Shown here: one piece after another, positions 47,030 through 57,876 of the stretch | How positions within the stretch are numbered: position 1 is the stretch's first letter | Layout: each line of letters opens with the position of its first letter | From: Dryomyza anilis | Taxonomy: Eukaryota > Arthropoda > Insecta > Diptera > Dryomyzidae | Reading direction: 5' to 3' | Assembly (NCBI GenBank): GCA_951804985.1 | Contig: OX638132.1 | Span: 84,076,696-84,140,695, forward strand | Length of the DNA stretch: 64,000 nt | Translations under genes and position numbers: made by a program | Notes under the pieces: generated by a model | What the model was told of the DNA's origin: nothing | Databases searched by the model: none | Seen by the model: only the letters and a program-made list of their open reading frames with translations

Positions 47030-47141
47030 TTTATTGATAAAATGTATACCAAATTGTCTTGCTTCCTTCACTAATAAGTCATCGTATTTTAGCTTAATTT
47101 CAACTCCTATTTCATATTCGAATTTCATATCCATTATAATC
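47030..47141 (-). CDS. Exon-like module a (112 nt, KYDDLLV peptide)
   Basis: A candidate internal exon of an unknown protein. It is bounded by TTTTTTTTTCAG|G and AAA|GTGAGT, both good splice sites, and is open throughout: one base plus 37 codons. The peptide core is GVEIKLKYDDLLV, then KEARQFGIHFINK. Module b (47381-47492) has exactly the same length and phase and 22 of 37 identical residues. Across the 11-codon block EIKLKYDDLLV the two differ at six bases, all synonymous third positions, which is the mark of protein-level selection. Flanking introns are also homologous (CGTGCA..AGGATT; GGAACCACATA; CAGTAC.TCAATGACTT). 112 is not a multiple of three, so a and b cannot both be included in sequence without shifting frame, which suggests alternative use. 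I do not recognise the family. Confidence 0.45.
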
Positions 47142-47380
47142 CTGAAAAAAAAATCGTATAGTACTAAGTCATTGACGTACTGCACGCTTTCCATAAAGTA
47201 ATATGTAGTTCCAACGAGAAATATTATGTGGTTCCAATCAAATAGCAAATTAAAACAGCAACGAATTAAATTATATTTATTATGTCTTTATTGTCGTTTA
47301 CACTGGCAATAGTTCCGTCAATTTGAAATCCTTTTTATGCACGTATAACAAGTAAATGAGTTGAATTTATCGCTGATCAC

Positions 47381-47492
47381 ATTATTGATAAAATATATAT
47401 GAAATTGTATTGCTGCCGATACCAACAAGTCATCGTATTTCAGTTTTATTTCTCCTTCTATTTCCAAACCTATTTTTCTAACAGTTATTTTC
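47381..47492 (-). CDS. Exon-like module b (112 nt, KYDDLLV peptide)
   Basis: Acceptor TTTTTTTTTCTATTCAG|G, then 37 open codons (KITVRKIGLEIEGEIKLKY, DDLLVSAAIQFHIYFINN) to a weaker GTGATC donor. It lies about 350 bp upstream of module a on the minus strand, as one step of a tandem array. The weaker donor could mean decay or a less used alternative exon. No first exon, signal peptide or promoter was found upstream within 1 kb. It could also be part of a dispersed non-host repeat, since a relative lies at 41521 on the other strand. Confidence 0.42.
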
Positions 47493-47666
47493 CTGAATAG
47501 AAAAAAAAATGTTATAGTATAAAAACGTACTGCATTCAATCGGATAAGTAGTATGTGGTTCCATTTGGATAGGAAATTTCAGCGCCTATTTAAAAAAAAA
47601 ACTCTGTCATTCCCTGAAGTTTCTTGGGTGAATTGTAAATCCTTTGATGCACGGATAATAAGTTAA

Positions 47667-47741
47667 TGTAATGAAATATATACCTAATTGTATTCCTTCC
47701 GTTACTAACAAGTCATCCTATTTTAAAGTATCATCCCATCC
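47667..47741 (-). pseudogene. Exon-like module c, broken
   Basis: DDLLVTEGIQLGIYFIT is recognisable, but the Tyr codon of KYDD has become TAG (47718-47720), the acceptor is not in place, and the donor position reads TTAACTT. This is the outermost and most decayed member of the array; its downstream intron still matches (ATCCGTGCATCAAAGGATTT). Confidence 0.5.
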
Positions 47742-47981
47742 TATTATTTTTTTTTAGAATCACCAAATTCTGAAGCAATTGGCAACGTTTATCTGCATAG
47801 TCGACAATTATGACAATAATGATTACTAAAATGTTCATTATGTATTAAATAAATAATTCAGCATCCTTCTTCTAGAGTTCTAAAGCTTCCTGTGGGTCAT
47901 ATGTCTTCAAGAAATCGCTTCTTTAGGAACCATAATTAAAACTGCGTATTTACAAATGTATATAAACAAATTTATTTAAAA
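47742..47981. other. AT-rich spacer
   Basis: No upstream exon of the module array can be seen here. Confidence 0.35.
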
Positions 47982-48200
47982 CTAGCTGGACCCGTACACG
48001 ACTCGTGCAAAGATTTTGTGAATGCAAGGTTATGGAGCTTTCCTGTATAGTTTTTCGCAGTAGAAGTTTTAGTGTGGTGAGTTTTAGTGAATTTTGGTGT
48101 GGTGAGTTTTAGTGTGGTGAGTTTTAGTGTGGTGAATTTTATTAAGGTCAATTTGAGTGTGGTGAATTTTAGTGTGGTGAATTTTAGTGTGATTGATTTT
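47982..48200 (+). mobile_element. CTAGCTGGACCCG repeat family, 5' fragment
   Basis: ACTAGCTGGACCCGTACACG, ACTCGTGCAAAGATTTTGTG, then AGTAGAAGTTTTAGTGTGG and about eight TTTTAGTGTGGTGAG units. Same start and same 15-bp unit as the full element at 52016-53107; the 3' part is missing. Confidence 0.75.
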
Positions 48201-48441
48201 GTTTTTTTGTCAAATTAACGGTAGAAATGACGTACGTCATAGAATTATCCACAATATCCAATTTAGTTTTTTAAGTCGATATCTGCGTTTTCTGCCAGTT
48301 GAATTTATTCAATAATCCTTTCAAATCCTTGTAAATTCCTTGTAAATATTTTGACAGCTTGATGTTATTGGTAACTTTGACAGAAAAATAAGAATTGGAA
48401 AAACTATAAATGCCATCTGGCCACCCTTCATATATGATTAA

Positions 48442-48681
48442 GGGTGTGTGCGAGTTCAACTAAATTTCTGACTAAACTAACTTGAACGGGTTCTGATTCA
48501 ATCGCCATTCGGTAACCGGTAATTGTTAAAGTCCCTAATAAATCGATTATCATATGTCTGTTTGTTGTCTTAAAATTTAGTTCAATTTAGTTTGCTCAAA
48601 TATTTACTAAATTGAAAAGTAAACGCTGCATTACCGACAAAATTTAGTTTAGTCAGCAATTGAGTCGAACTCGCACACATC
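48442..48681. mobile_element. 240-bp MITE flanked by TTAA
   Basis: Inverted ends of about 40 bp (GGGTGTGTGCGAGTTCAACT against the reverse complement of AGTCGAACTCGCACACATCC) lie between TTAA at 48438-48441 and 48682-48685. TTAA flanks are typical of piggyBac-type insertion; with TTAA this could also be a TA-type element, so the class is tentative. CTGACTAAACTAA closes each arm. Confidence 0.75.
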
Positions 48682-48689
48682 CTTAATAC

Positions 48690-49311
48690 TAGAATAGAAA
48701 GTGGTTTATAGTTATTTATAACATAATCCAAATTAAAGACTAAAAATACTTGCCTTTTTTTAGATTTTCGACTTTTTAAAATATGCACTTCGAATTCATT
48801 TTCTTACTCTGTTTTTATTTTATATTCAAAATGGAAAAAAAAAATATTCATAAACAATTGTAAACTTTATAATTAAATGATACTTGTTACACACTGGCAT
48901 ACTAAGTTTTTATTTTTGTAATACATATTTTGTTTTGCTAAATATTACAATTTTCAATAATCTCTCATTTCGGCTACGGTTTTTTTGAAATTGTACAGTC
49001 ATGTTGAGTAGCAAAACATATTTGAAACGTTTTTTTTTTATTAAAATACTTAGTTTTTTTTTTTAGCAGTCTTCTAATGCTCCTTATTAAAATTGAAAAT
49101 GTTCGTTGAAACTCAACATTTTGTATTCAGTTAAACTAATCTAACAATTTGACGTCATTTGTTAAACTAAATATTGAACAATTTGGCGCCATTTGAAAGG
49201 TTTGTTTTTTTTCTAATGGTATGTACTACTACTAATGGTAATACTCGTTTTCAAAATCTCTACATAAGAACCGATTTTGGTAGTCAACACCTAAATATCT
49301 AATATACCAAC
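48690..49311. other. AT-rich spacer
   Basis: No recognised feature. Confidence 0.4.
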
Positions 49312-49670
49312 ACACAGAAAAAAAAATAATCGACGCAAATATAGCAAACGATATTAATTGCATTCATTAATCAATTCACGAATTTAATGAAAACATTTGC
49401 TATTCTTCATTAAATCAGCCATTCCTTTTGATAATACGAATATTTATACATCAATGCAGCAAATTATTTAGTCGGCGCAGTTTCAGCAATTATATTTGCT
49501 AAATAAATTATTTGCTGCATTGACTAACAAATATTCATATTAACCAACGCAATTGTTGATATAACGAACAATAGCAAATGTTTTCATTAAATTTGTGGAT
49601 TTCTTTGCTGTATTGATTAATGAATGCAATTAAAATCGGTTGCTATATTTACGTCGATTATTTTTTTCTG
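49312..49670. mobile_element. Palindromic MITE (AATCGACGTAAATATAGCAACC family), copy 3
   Basis: ACACAGAAAAAAAAATAATC at the left, TCGATTATTTTTTTCTG at the right, so this copy keeps both CACAGAAAA-type ends. ATTGCATTCATTAATCAATT and its inverse flank a central TTAGTCGGCGCAGTTTCAGC. Confidence 0.8.
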
Positions 49671-50306
49671 AACACTGAACGCTTACTATTTAAATAGGAG
49701 AGTCAGGGGTAAAGTAGAACGCGTTTTAATTTTTCATTTCCAATAATTTTTTATTTTTGAAGGGTTTGTTCTATAGACTGGTTGATGATCTTACTTTTTG
49801 CATTAAATGACAACTAAAAATGGTATTCTGTTTTAATTTATTTTCAAGCGACTTTTTAAAACAGCTCAATTTTGGAAGTGTTGAAAAATGTTGGGGTAAA
49901 GTGGGAAATTTCAAAATTTTTAACAATATTTTTACTATAGTTTTTCTTAGGACAAGATAACCAAATTTTTTTATATATTTTTTGATTACGCAAAGATATT
50001 AAATGCAATTTGTGTGGTGAGTTTCTTTGTGGTAAATTTTGGTGTTGTGAGTTTCAAAAATTTTGGGGTGGTTGATACCCTGGTGTGAAATATATTCATA
50101 TTACTATAATAACTGTTGACATACACCATCTGGAAAATGTACCTTCTACGGGGAGTGCCACGCCCACGCCCAGTCCAATACCGACCACATTCCGCGGGAA
50201 TGTTTAGAATGGTTAAACATAACGCTGACCAAAATTTCATTAAATTTGATATCCTAATTGCTGATATAATGTGTTTTTAATTTTCAGATAACATTCACAA
50301 ATATAT
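49671..50306. repeat. Spacer and partial CTAGCTGGACCCG-family relic (50007-50235)
   Basis: TTGTGTGGTGAGTTTCTTTG and GTGTTGTGAGTTTC are decayed 15-bp units; CATCTGGAAAATGTACCTTC and GGGAGTGCCACGCCCACG match 57285-57330. 49681-50000 is plain AT-rich DNA. Confidence 0.5.
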
Positions 50307-50307
50307 A

Positions 50308-50647
50308 AAGGGTTTTTCAATAAGAGCGCTACACAAGTTTTTTCAAGAGTTTTTCAACAGGGACGCAACAAAAGTAGAGCGACAGTGACAGCAAACGACG
50401 CCATATTTCTTGCCGCTCTTTTGACATTTCTCTTCAGTAAGGTTTGCCATTTCATGATGGAAAGATATACGAGCCAACAACGAGTCGAAATTATTAAAAT
50501 TTACTACCGAAATTCGAATTCGTATATCTTTCCATCATGAAATGGCAAACCTTACTGAAGAGAAATGTCAAAAGAGCGGCAAGAAATATGGCGTCGTTTG
50601 CTGTCCCTGTCGCTCTACTTTTGTAGCGTCCCTGTTAAAAAACCCTT
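50308..50647 (+). mobile_element. Foldback MITE with transposase-start loop, best copy
   Basis: AAGGGTTTTTCAATAAGAGC to ...AAAAACCCTT with TA on both sides (50306-50307 and 50648-50649). Arms of about 150 bp pair almost fully. The loop reads on the plus strand from 50457: MERYTSQQRVEIIKIYY then RNSNSY, followed by the inverted arm that ends the frame. This is the start of a mariner-type transposase (the RYTxxQRVxIIKxYY pattern of its first helix). So the arms represent TIR plus 5' leader, and the loop the first codons, of a lost parent element. Confidence 0.9.
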
Positions 50648-50649
50648 TA

Positions 50650-51154
50650 GTAGATCCCGATTTAATAAATTTGTTTTTAATTTAGTTTGATCCTTTAGAT
50701 TACGTTTATCGTTTATTAATCAAATAGATAACAATAATATTGTATATACTGGTATTGTCTGTGACATGGAGAGTAATATTAACACAAAAATACAATTACT
50801 GTATTCAAGTTTGTTGAAAATTCGCCATGGTTGTTATTAATAACTTTTTTTTTCAGATAAATTGAAATAAAAAAGATATTATTGAACAAAAAGTTATGTA
50901 ATTTATGGTTATTTGTAGACCAAGAATTTGCCTAAAAGAGAAGTGACAAAATCAAACGATATCACTTAACCACTGTCTCTAGGATCACAAACAAGGTACG
51001 AAACAAGAGAAAAAGTTCAGAGTTAACAACAAATAGAACGAACATTTTGGTAATCAAACCAAAAATTTGAAAAGAATGGTACTCAAATTGGAATCCATCA
51101 GAGGAAATGATTTAGCAAAGATATCACGCAGGAGTTTAGAAATCATGAAGGACC
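50650..51154. other. Spacer
   Basis: No recognised feature. Confidence 0.4.
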
Positions 51155-51360
51155 GTCGAACTTTTCATAGACAATGTTTTACTCTGTAGGTTTGCCATTT
51201 ATTGCCGAGAGGTAGCGTCGCATAGAAAAATGTTTTCTTTGAAAAAGATGTTGGCAGTCGCTGGGGATCGAACCGAGGGGACCTTTCGGCACTTAATCAA
51301 GTGCACCAGCGACTTTTCGCTCGTACTCAAACGCACTTACCAGACGAGCTACCGATGCTA
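51155..51360 (-). mobile_element. tRNA-derived SINE, first family, 3'-truncated
   Basis: Read on the minus strand: AGCATCGGTAGCTCGTCTGG, a head with ~25 extra bases (GAGTACGAGCGAAAAGTCGC region), GGTCCCCTCGGTTCGATCCC (B-box), then CTCTCGGCAATAAATGGCAA and CAGAGTAAAACATTGTC. The 3' body and tail are missing. Confidence 0.8.
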
Positions 51361-52015
51361 TTTTATAAATATCCATGAGTTATTCTTGTTTTATTAATAT
51401 TTAAGTTTTAAAATGATAAAATAAATAATTAAATAAAAAAAAATATTCCAAAAAATTAAAGTGTTTCAAATTTAATTTCATATATATGGAAATATAATTG
51501 GAGTATGTCTATTATTTTTTAAAATTAAAACTAAAATTGCCTTTGGAAGAAAAACGTTGTTTAATTTTTTTGTTTAAAACTATATTTGTAAAGTACTTTA
51601 TTTTTTTCCCTTGTAAATGGTCAAGTTTCAAAAATTTCATAAAAAAATGTCCATCGGATCGGTTCACCTATATAGGTCAAATATTTGGAAACCTCTATAT
51701 ATTACCTATTCAACCTACTAAAGCCAGTTCCCGCATCTACTAAATTCCATTCCAGCACAAAGATCCTGAACGGATTCGGAGACATTTATGTGTACCAATT
51801 TGAAAGATTTCATCCACTAACATAGCAGCTGTTAACTCTCTGTTAATGCTCTGTAAAAATGGTTTGTGTCTTTGCTAAAAAAAAATGAAATACGTATAAC
51901 TTCACATACTTTATTTTCATTTAAAAACGTAATGGAATTTGAAATAAACTGAATATGCTGTCAAAATCAGCTGTGGCGTATTATATAGAAATGATGTATA
52001 CCATGTTCATAGAAA
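51361..52015. other. AT-rich spacer
   Basis: An 81-codon frame at 51498-51743 is Phe/Lys-rich and not credible. Nothing else. Confidence 0.4.
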
Positions 52016-53107
52016 ACTAGCTGGACCCGTGCACGACTCGTGCCAAGATTTTGTGAATTCATAGATATAAAGCGATTTTATTAATATAAAAAAACATTAT
52101 TATTATTTTTTATATCAGGGGCCCGTGATTCGCTGTGGAAGTTTTTATTGGTTTTATAAATGTAGTAACCAAATAATAATTCTCCGCCAAAACAACTTTT
52201 CTCAAAGAGAATTCAGACAGTAGAATATTTCGCCACAGAATTCTTCCCAGTAGAAAGCTTCGCCCTAAAATTTTTCCCCATTGAACGCTTCACCGTAGAA
52301 TTCTTCCCGGTAGAACTCTTCCCGGTAGAATACTTCCCCGTAGAGTTTTTCCCAGTAGAAGTTTTAGTTTAGTTAGTTTTAATGTGGTGAGTTTTAGTGT
52401 GTTGAATTTTTAGTTTAGTGAATTTTTAGTGTAGTGAGTTTTAGTGTGGAGTGTTTTAGTGTGGTGAGTTTTGGTGTGGTGAGTTTTAGTGTGGTGAGTT
52501 TTAGTGTGGTGAATTTTTAGTGTAGTCAGTTTTAGTGTAGTGAGTTTTATTGTGGTGAGTTTTAGTGTGGTGAGTTTTAGTGTGGTGAGTTTTAGTGTGG
52601 TGAGTTTCGGTGTGGTGAGTTTTTAGATTGGTGAGTTTTAGTGTTGTGAGTTTGTTTGGTGAATTTTTAGTGTGGTGAGTTTTAGTGTGGTGAGCTTTAT
52701 TGTGTTGAGTTTTAGTGTGGTGAGTTTTAGTGTGGTGAATTTTGGTGTGGTGAGCTTTAGTATGGTGAATTTTTAGTGTGGTGAGTTTTAGCGTGGTGAG
52801 TTTTATTGTGGTGAGTTTTTGTGTGGTGAGTTTTAGTGTGGTGAATTTTAGTTTTTTGTTTCATCTTTTTAGATTGTGTATGTGCTGAGTTATGTCGTTT
52901 TGAAAGTTTAGGTTGTATGGGAGGTACCACGCCCCTTTGTCCAATCCCGCCCATATATAGCCTATGACACCCTCCGGACTCCATAGTATCCTGGTGCAAA
53001 ATTTTAGTTAAATCGGTTAGTTAAAGCGGTTTAGACGTGATGCTGGAACAAACAGACAGACAGACCGACAGACTGACAGACGGACCAAGAGTTTTATATA
53101 TATAGAT
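52016..53107 (+). mobile_element. CTAGCTGGACCCG repeat, fullest copy, with two minisatellites
   Basis: Starts ACTAGCTGGACCCGTGCACG, then TTCTTCCCGGTAGAA 15-bp units (52200-52360), then about 30 TTTTAGTGTGGTGAG 15-bp units (52370-52855). A conserved 3' part follows: GTATGTGCTGAGTTATGTCG, GGGAGGTACCACGCCC, GTATCCTGGTGCAAAATTTT, AAATCGGTTAG. It ends with a (GACA)n tract and AGTTTTATATATATAGAT. It has no coding capacity or clear inverted ends. Relatives lie at 40380, 47982, 50007 and 57285. The transposon class is not established. Confidence 0.8.
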
Positions 53108-53449
53108 TCGTGTCAAGTAGTAGTTTAAAAGAAAAGGTGTCTTGCAGCACCCCTATGGGAAATAATATTATTCGGTCCATTAGGTCCTCGGTACACTTTT
53201 ATAAGCAACTAACAGACAACTTTTACACCGCGTTGTTTTAACAAGCGGTATATTAGCAGCTCATTAGACCATTGGATCTATCACGGAACTGTAGTTCAAG
53301 TGGAGAATCATTTACGTTGAATATTGGAAAAACAGTTCATTAAGAGATCAAAAGGTCTGCATGTGAAAAGATTAATGAGATTTATACAACGCTTTCATTA
53401 GAACGTTTGGTTTTTATATAAAATTGTTAGAGCTATACTCACTATTATT
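53108..53449. other. Spacer
   Basis: No recognised feature. Confidence 0.4.
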
Positions 53450-54215
53450 TCTAGGACATTATACGAAATATGTTTCGTAATTTCTATTTCGTAAAATACA
53501 CGAATAATTCGTAGTATACACGAAAATTTTGTAATTTCTATTTTTTTTCCAAAATATTTATGATTAGTATATGTTAAGAATCAATATTCGATAATAAAAT
53601 AATAACAAAATTACAAATATTTTATTTAAATTACGAAACTTTCGTTATATTTTTTTAATTTATACAAAGGAATAACATATTTTACGAATGATCTTTATAT
53701 TTTACGAACAAATTAACAAACTTCCGAAAATTTTGAGGCTATAAGTATAACAATATTTCGTATTATATACGAATTATTTTCGTAGATAAAATCTACAAAT
53801 AATAATAATAATAATAGTTTGGCACTACAGCTCTATAAGAACTTAGGCCGAGCTCTCTCACCATTTTGAGCTGTGCGTGTTATATTTGTACTCAAAGTGG
53901 TGGGATCTACAGTTTATTGCCGAATCCGAACGGCGGGTGAGAGATTTTCATAGGCAATTTATTACTCTCGTAGGTTTGCAATTTACTGACGAGAGGTAGC
54001 GCGGTATAGAAAAAATGTTTCTATGAAAAGATGTTGTTAGCCCCAGTCCAGGCTTGAACCGGGGACCTTTCGGCTCGCAGTCCAACGCACTAACCACTGA
54101 GCTACCGCGGCTACAATAGTTTCGTAAAAAACACAAATAATATTTGTAATTTTAACATAAATTTACGAAAGTCTTTTGTGTATTTTACGAAATGTTCGTA
54201 GATAAATTTTTTAAT
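53450..54215 (-). repeat. TTCGTAAAATACACGAA-rich repeat, split by a SINE
   Basis: TTTCGTAAAATACACGAATA, TTACGAAACTTTCGTTATAT and AACATATTTTACGAATGA are the reverse of the 33.2-35.3 kb repeat. A SINE occupies 53800-54111; the repeat resumes with TTTCGTAAAAAACACAAATA. Confidence 0.7.
53800..54111 (-). mobile_element. tRNA-derived SINE, first family, full length
   Basis: On the minus strand it begins GCCGCGGTAGCTCAGTGGTT, with GGTTCAAGCCTGGACTGG, then CTCGTCAGTAAATTGCAAAC, GTTCGGATTCGGCAATAAAC, GAGCTCGGCCTAAGTTCT and a (TTA/ATT)n tail at 53799-53816. It retains ~40 bp of 3' sequence (TTCTTATAGAGCTGTAGTGC) not seen at 37226. The B-box T-arm is intact, so polymerase III start signals may survive. 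Confidence 0.88.
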
Positions 54216-55300
54216 GTTTTAAATTCAAGTAGGGTCTTCTACAGTTCCATTACTAATATTTTTAATATGCTGATGAACAGTATGAATGCTGGGTCACACG
54301 TGTTTTTACAATTTTATTTTTTATTTCATTTTTTCAGTTTTTTTTTTATTTGCACGTGTACTACTTGTTACAGTGTCACCACAGCATGCAATCCTTTTAC
54401 TTTAATGAAAGTTGCAACAGCAATAAAAAAAAAGTACAAACCACATAAATTTGCTGTGAGAGTCAAAAGTCAAAATATTAAACAATAAAATAAAAAAAGC
54501 AACCCCAACACTGTCAGTCATGCTTTTAATCGCCATTTATTGTTGTCAGCCGTTTTGTTTGCATTTAATTGTTGGAAAAGCCAAAAGGAGGACAGGACGA
54601 TTTAAAGTATTAAAAAGCAGGCATGGTGGCAAAAATATTATTTAATAAATAATTTTATAAAAAATTATAATATAAATAAAATAATATAAATTTATTGTTG
54701 TAGTCTGTATGTCTGACGAAACATATGTCAGCAGTTGTAAGTAAACAAAAAGATGCCAACTCTTAATTGGGGTGGCCAGCTTACTGGAGTGAGTTATGGG
54801 TGAAAGTGAATTTGTGTTGTCTGTGTGAGAAGCGCCTTGCGGCTACCACAACTGTAAACAACTCTGACAGCACTGACACTGCTGCTGCTGCTGCTGGCAA
54901 ATGAAATGCCGAAATACGAAAATCCATCGGGTGGCCTTGTGAAACCTACTTCCTGATGAAGTCTTCTTTTGTCTGATGGAGCCTTTTTTTTGTGCCGACG
55001 AAACCACTATCTTCCTGATAAAATCTGCTACTATCTCATGAACCCCAGCTTCTGACTGATTGTTTGTCTCTTAAGTGTGTCTGTCTGTAACTCTCTCTTT
55101 TGCTCTGTCTGCTGTCTGTGCTGTCAACTGTTGGTCCAACAATTGCGGTTTTGCTACTGTGGCAGCACTTAAAATAGCTCTGCAGCAACGACACGTGCTG
55201 ACAGTGTTGCCACATTTACACACTAATTATGCGCAGCACCCAAAGGAAACGCTTTTCCATTTTAATTTTGACTTGGCAAATATTTAACACACGCTTTGTG
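54216..55300. other. Complex island, (CTG)n, no gene confirmed
   Basis: CTGCTGCTGCTGCTGCTGG lies near 54880. Frames at 54192-54488 and 55075-55287 (plus) are unrecognised. GTGGCCTTGTGAAACC and TTGTCTGATGGAGCC give a balanced composition unlike the flanks. Candidate regulatory or untranslated-exon DNA. Confidence 0.35.
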
Positions 55301-57284
55301 AACATTACAAAATAAAAATATAAATGTTGATAAAATATGGGGAAATGTCGAAAATGTGGGAAATATGGTGTGAAATGTAAAAGGTTACGGGAAAAAAGGT
55401 AGGTTAAGGTTAATATAACTTCATGTTGAAGTGTAACGCTTAGGGTAGACACAAAAAAAAGCAAATAAAAATCATAAAATACTGCAAATATTCAGCAAAG
55501 TGAAAATTAAATAATGATAATGAAGCGGTGCCGAAAGTAGAAAATATTAAAAGCAAAAACATGCAGCAAAAGTGAAAATTTAATTTTCATTCATGTGCAG
55601 ATGAAAAAAAAAAGAAATAATAAAAGAAATCTAGAAATGAAAATATTAAAAAAAACTAAAGTGAGAAAAAAAGCAAACAATTGCAATGGTTGAAAAGTTA
55701 AATGGTGCTAGACGAATGTGGGTTCGGAAATAAAAAAAATTAAACCAAAAAAAAAAAAAAAACAAAAAAAAAATACCCGAAATTATAAATTTGCATAAAT
55801 ATAAAATAAAAGAAATAATATAAAGCACAAAAATATTTAAACTCCGCAGTCTACATTTTGAGCAGGCAAACAAGCTGTTTATACGCTTGAAATCACATTT
55901 TAGAGGAAGATTTTAGGTTTGAATTTGGAAAAATCTGCTGGTAGGTAAATGACAAATGGTACATAAATGACAGATAAAGGTATGGTAGGCAATACAGGTG
56001 GTTGAAAATGGTAGGCACAGGCAGGGTAAGGCAGTAGGCTGAAGTTTAATAATACAAAATGGTAGTGATCATAAATATATAATCTAGATCATCCATAGCC
56101 CTCTACTCCATGTTTGTTGTATATCCACGAAAATTCGATATGTTCGATGGAAGCTAAAATGTAATTAGAAGCTAAAATGTTTGCTGTTTCATGAATAAAA
56201 GGAATGGGAGCACCATAAAATCCAACCGCATAAAATGTAATTGACACAAAATCCAGCGTTAATTGGTACAAAATCGACCTTAAATTTAAATTTAATTTAG
56301 TCTAACGTAAAGGCATAATAGACGAACTTGCGACTTTGATATTCCTGAAGGATTCAATGTCATATCCAAATTTTATATGGTACAACGTAAGGCCAAAATT
56401 GATGAACCATAATTTTAGAAACAATATCAGTTTTAATCATTTTGTCTGATTGAAGGTACTTTTTCTTTGTACCAACCATTCGTGGATATGCTGAGGGACA
56501 AGTAATTCATTCAAATGTTTCCTTCAAATGTTATGAGAAAGTAGAACACCAAGTCGCACTGTGATTTTTTTTTTAGAATTAGGTCGTATTGCTTGCGTTA
56601 ACAACATTCCACTGAATCCAGTAAGAATTATAACTTATTTTGAAAAATCACAAACCAACCGGACAAAATCCACCATCTGGGTGGATTTTCTAAAGATGTA
56701 TTTTGTATAGGTGGATTTTATGAGGGTGGTGAAATTTGTATGTTTAATTTTGTATGATGGATTCCATGCCCAGCCCAAAAGGAATATAGTGAAATCAGAA
56801 TTGTTTTTGTATTCGATATATCGCTACATAAGTGGTCGAAGAAGGCAATAACAAAACGTATTATTGTTTTATTCAACAAGAGATTTTTCCGAGACAAAAT
56901 GTTTTTAGATTTTCTGGAATAATTGAGGCATATTTCCGGCAAATACACAGGCAAATTGAAGAATTAGAAATGCATCCCTAAACATATTTTTTATAAATGT
57001 TTTGTTTCTATTAAAAAATCAAATTTAAATATTATTACTGAACTTTTTTTTTTTGACAGGATCAAGTCACAGTTTAGAAATATTTTAATGAATGATTTCA
57101 AGCAGACAGTTTTCAAAATCTGCCAACATATTTACGAAATAATTAAACTTACAGTTTGTATCAAAAGCTGTCTGTTTTCTACTCGTTCCCAAAATATGGC
57201 GGAATTCTGCCTTTTATTAGGATTCAATTTTTTTAGTCCGGAAATTTCGGGATTGAAAAATAGTCCGACATCCCTAACATAGAC
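55301..57284. other. A-rich then mixed spacer
   Basis: 55500-55830 is strongly purine/A-rich on the plus strand. 57190-57285 holds TTTAGTCCGGAAATTTCGGG and CCGACATCCCTAAC, related to the TCCCGGGA repeats at 25735 and 61305. Short frames here are not credible. Confidence 0.4.
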
Positions 57285-57740
57285 CATATGGAAAATGTAC
57301 CTTCTATGGGGATGCCACGCCCATTGGTCCAATCCTCCTTTGTATATGCTTTTGTTTCTGTTTTTCCATCGGTTTTTTGTTTGTTTTATTTTTTATTTTG
57401 ATGTTGTTTTTGTGATATTGCTTTAGTTTTATGTTTTTGTTTTTGATTTTGTGTTTGATTTTTGCTTTTGTTTTTATGTTTTTGTTTTTATATATATATT
57501 TTTTTGTATTTGAGGTTTTTGTTTTATCTTCTAAGCTTGTGTATGTGCCGAGTTTGTCGTTTTGAAAGTTTAAGTTGTATGGGAGATACTACGCCCCTTT
57601 ATCCAATTCTGTTCATAGCTTATGACACCCTCCGGATTTCTTAGTATCCTGGTGCAAAATTTCAGTTAAATCGGTTCAGCGGTTTAGACGTGATGCTGGA
57701 CCAAACAGAAAGACAGACGGACCAAGAGTTTTATATAGTA
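57285..57740 (+). mobile_element. CTAGCTGGACCCG-family relic with T/G-rich centre
   Basis: TATGGAAAATGTACCTTCTA and GGATGCCACGCCCATTGG are followed by a TTTTTGTTTTTGAT-rich stretch. The conserved 3' part comes next (GTATGTGCCGAGTTTGTCG, TATCCTGGTGCAAAATTTCA, CGGTTTAGACGTGATGCTGG) with AGACAGACGGACCAAGAG and TTTTATATAGTATATAAA at the end. Confidence 0.7.
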
Positions 57741-57876
57741 TATAAATAAATAGATATAGATTTATTTAGTATTATTATACTACGATTAAATACTATTTTT
57801 CATTTTCAATTTATTTTTCATATCAAATAAACAATTTTTCTTGGTAAATAAACTATTTTTATGGTAAATGAATTAT

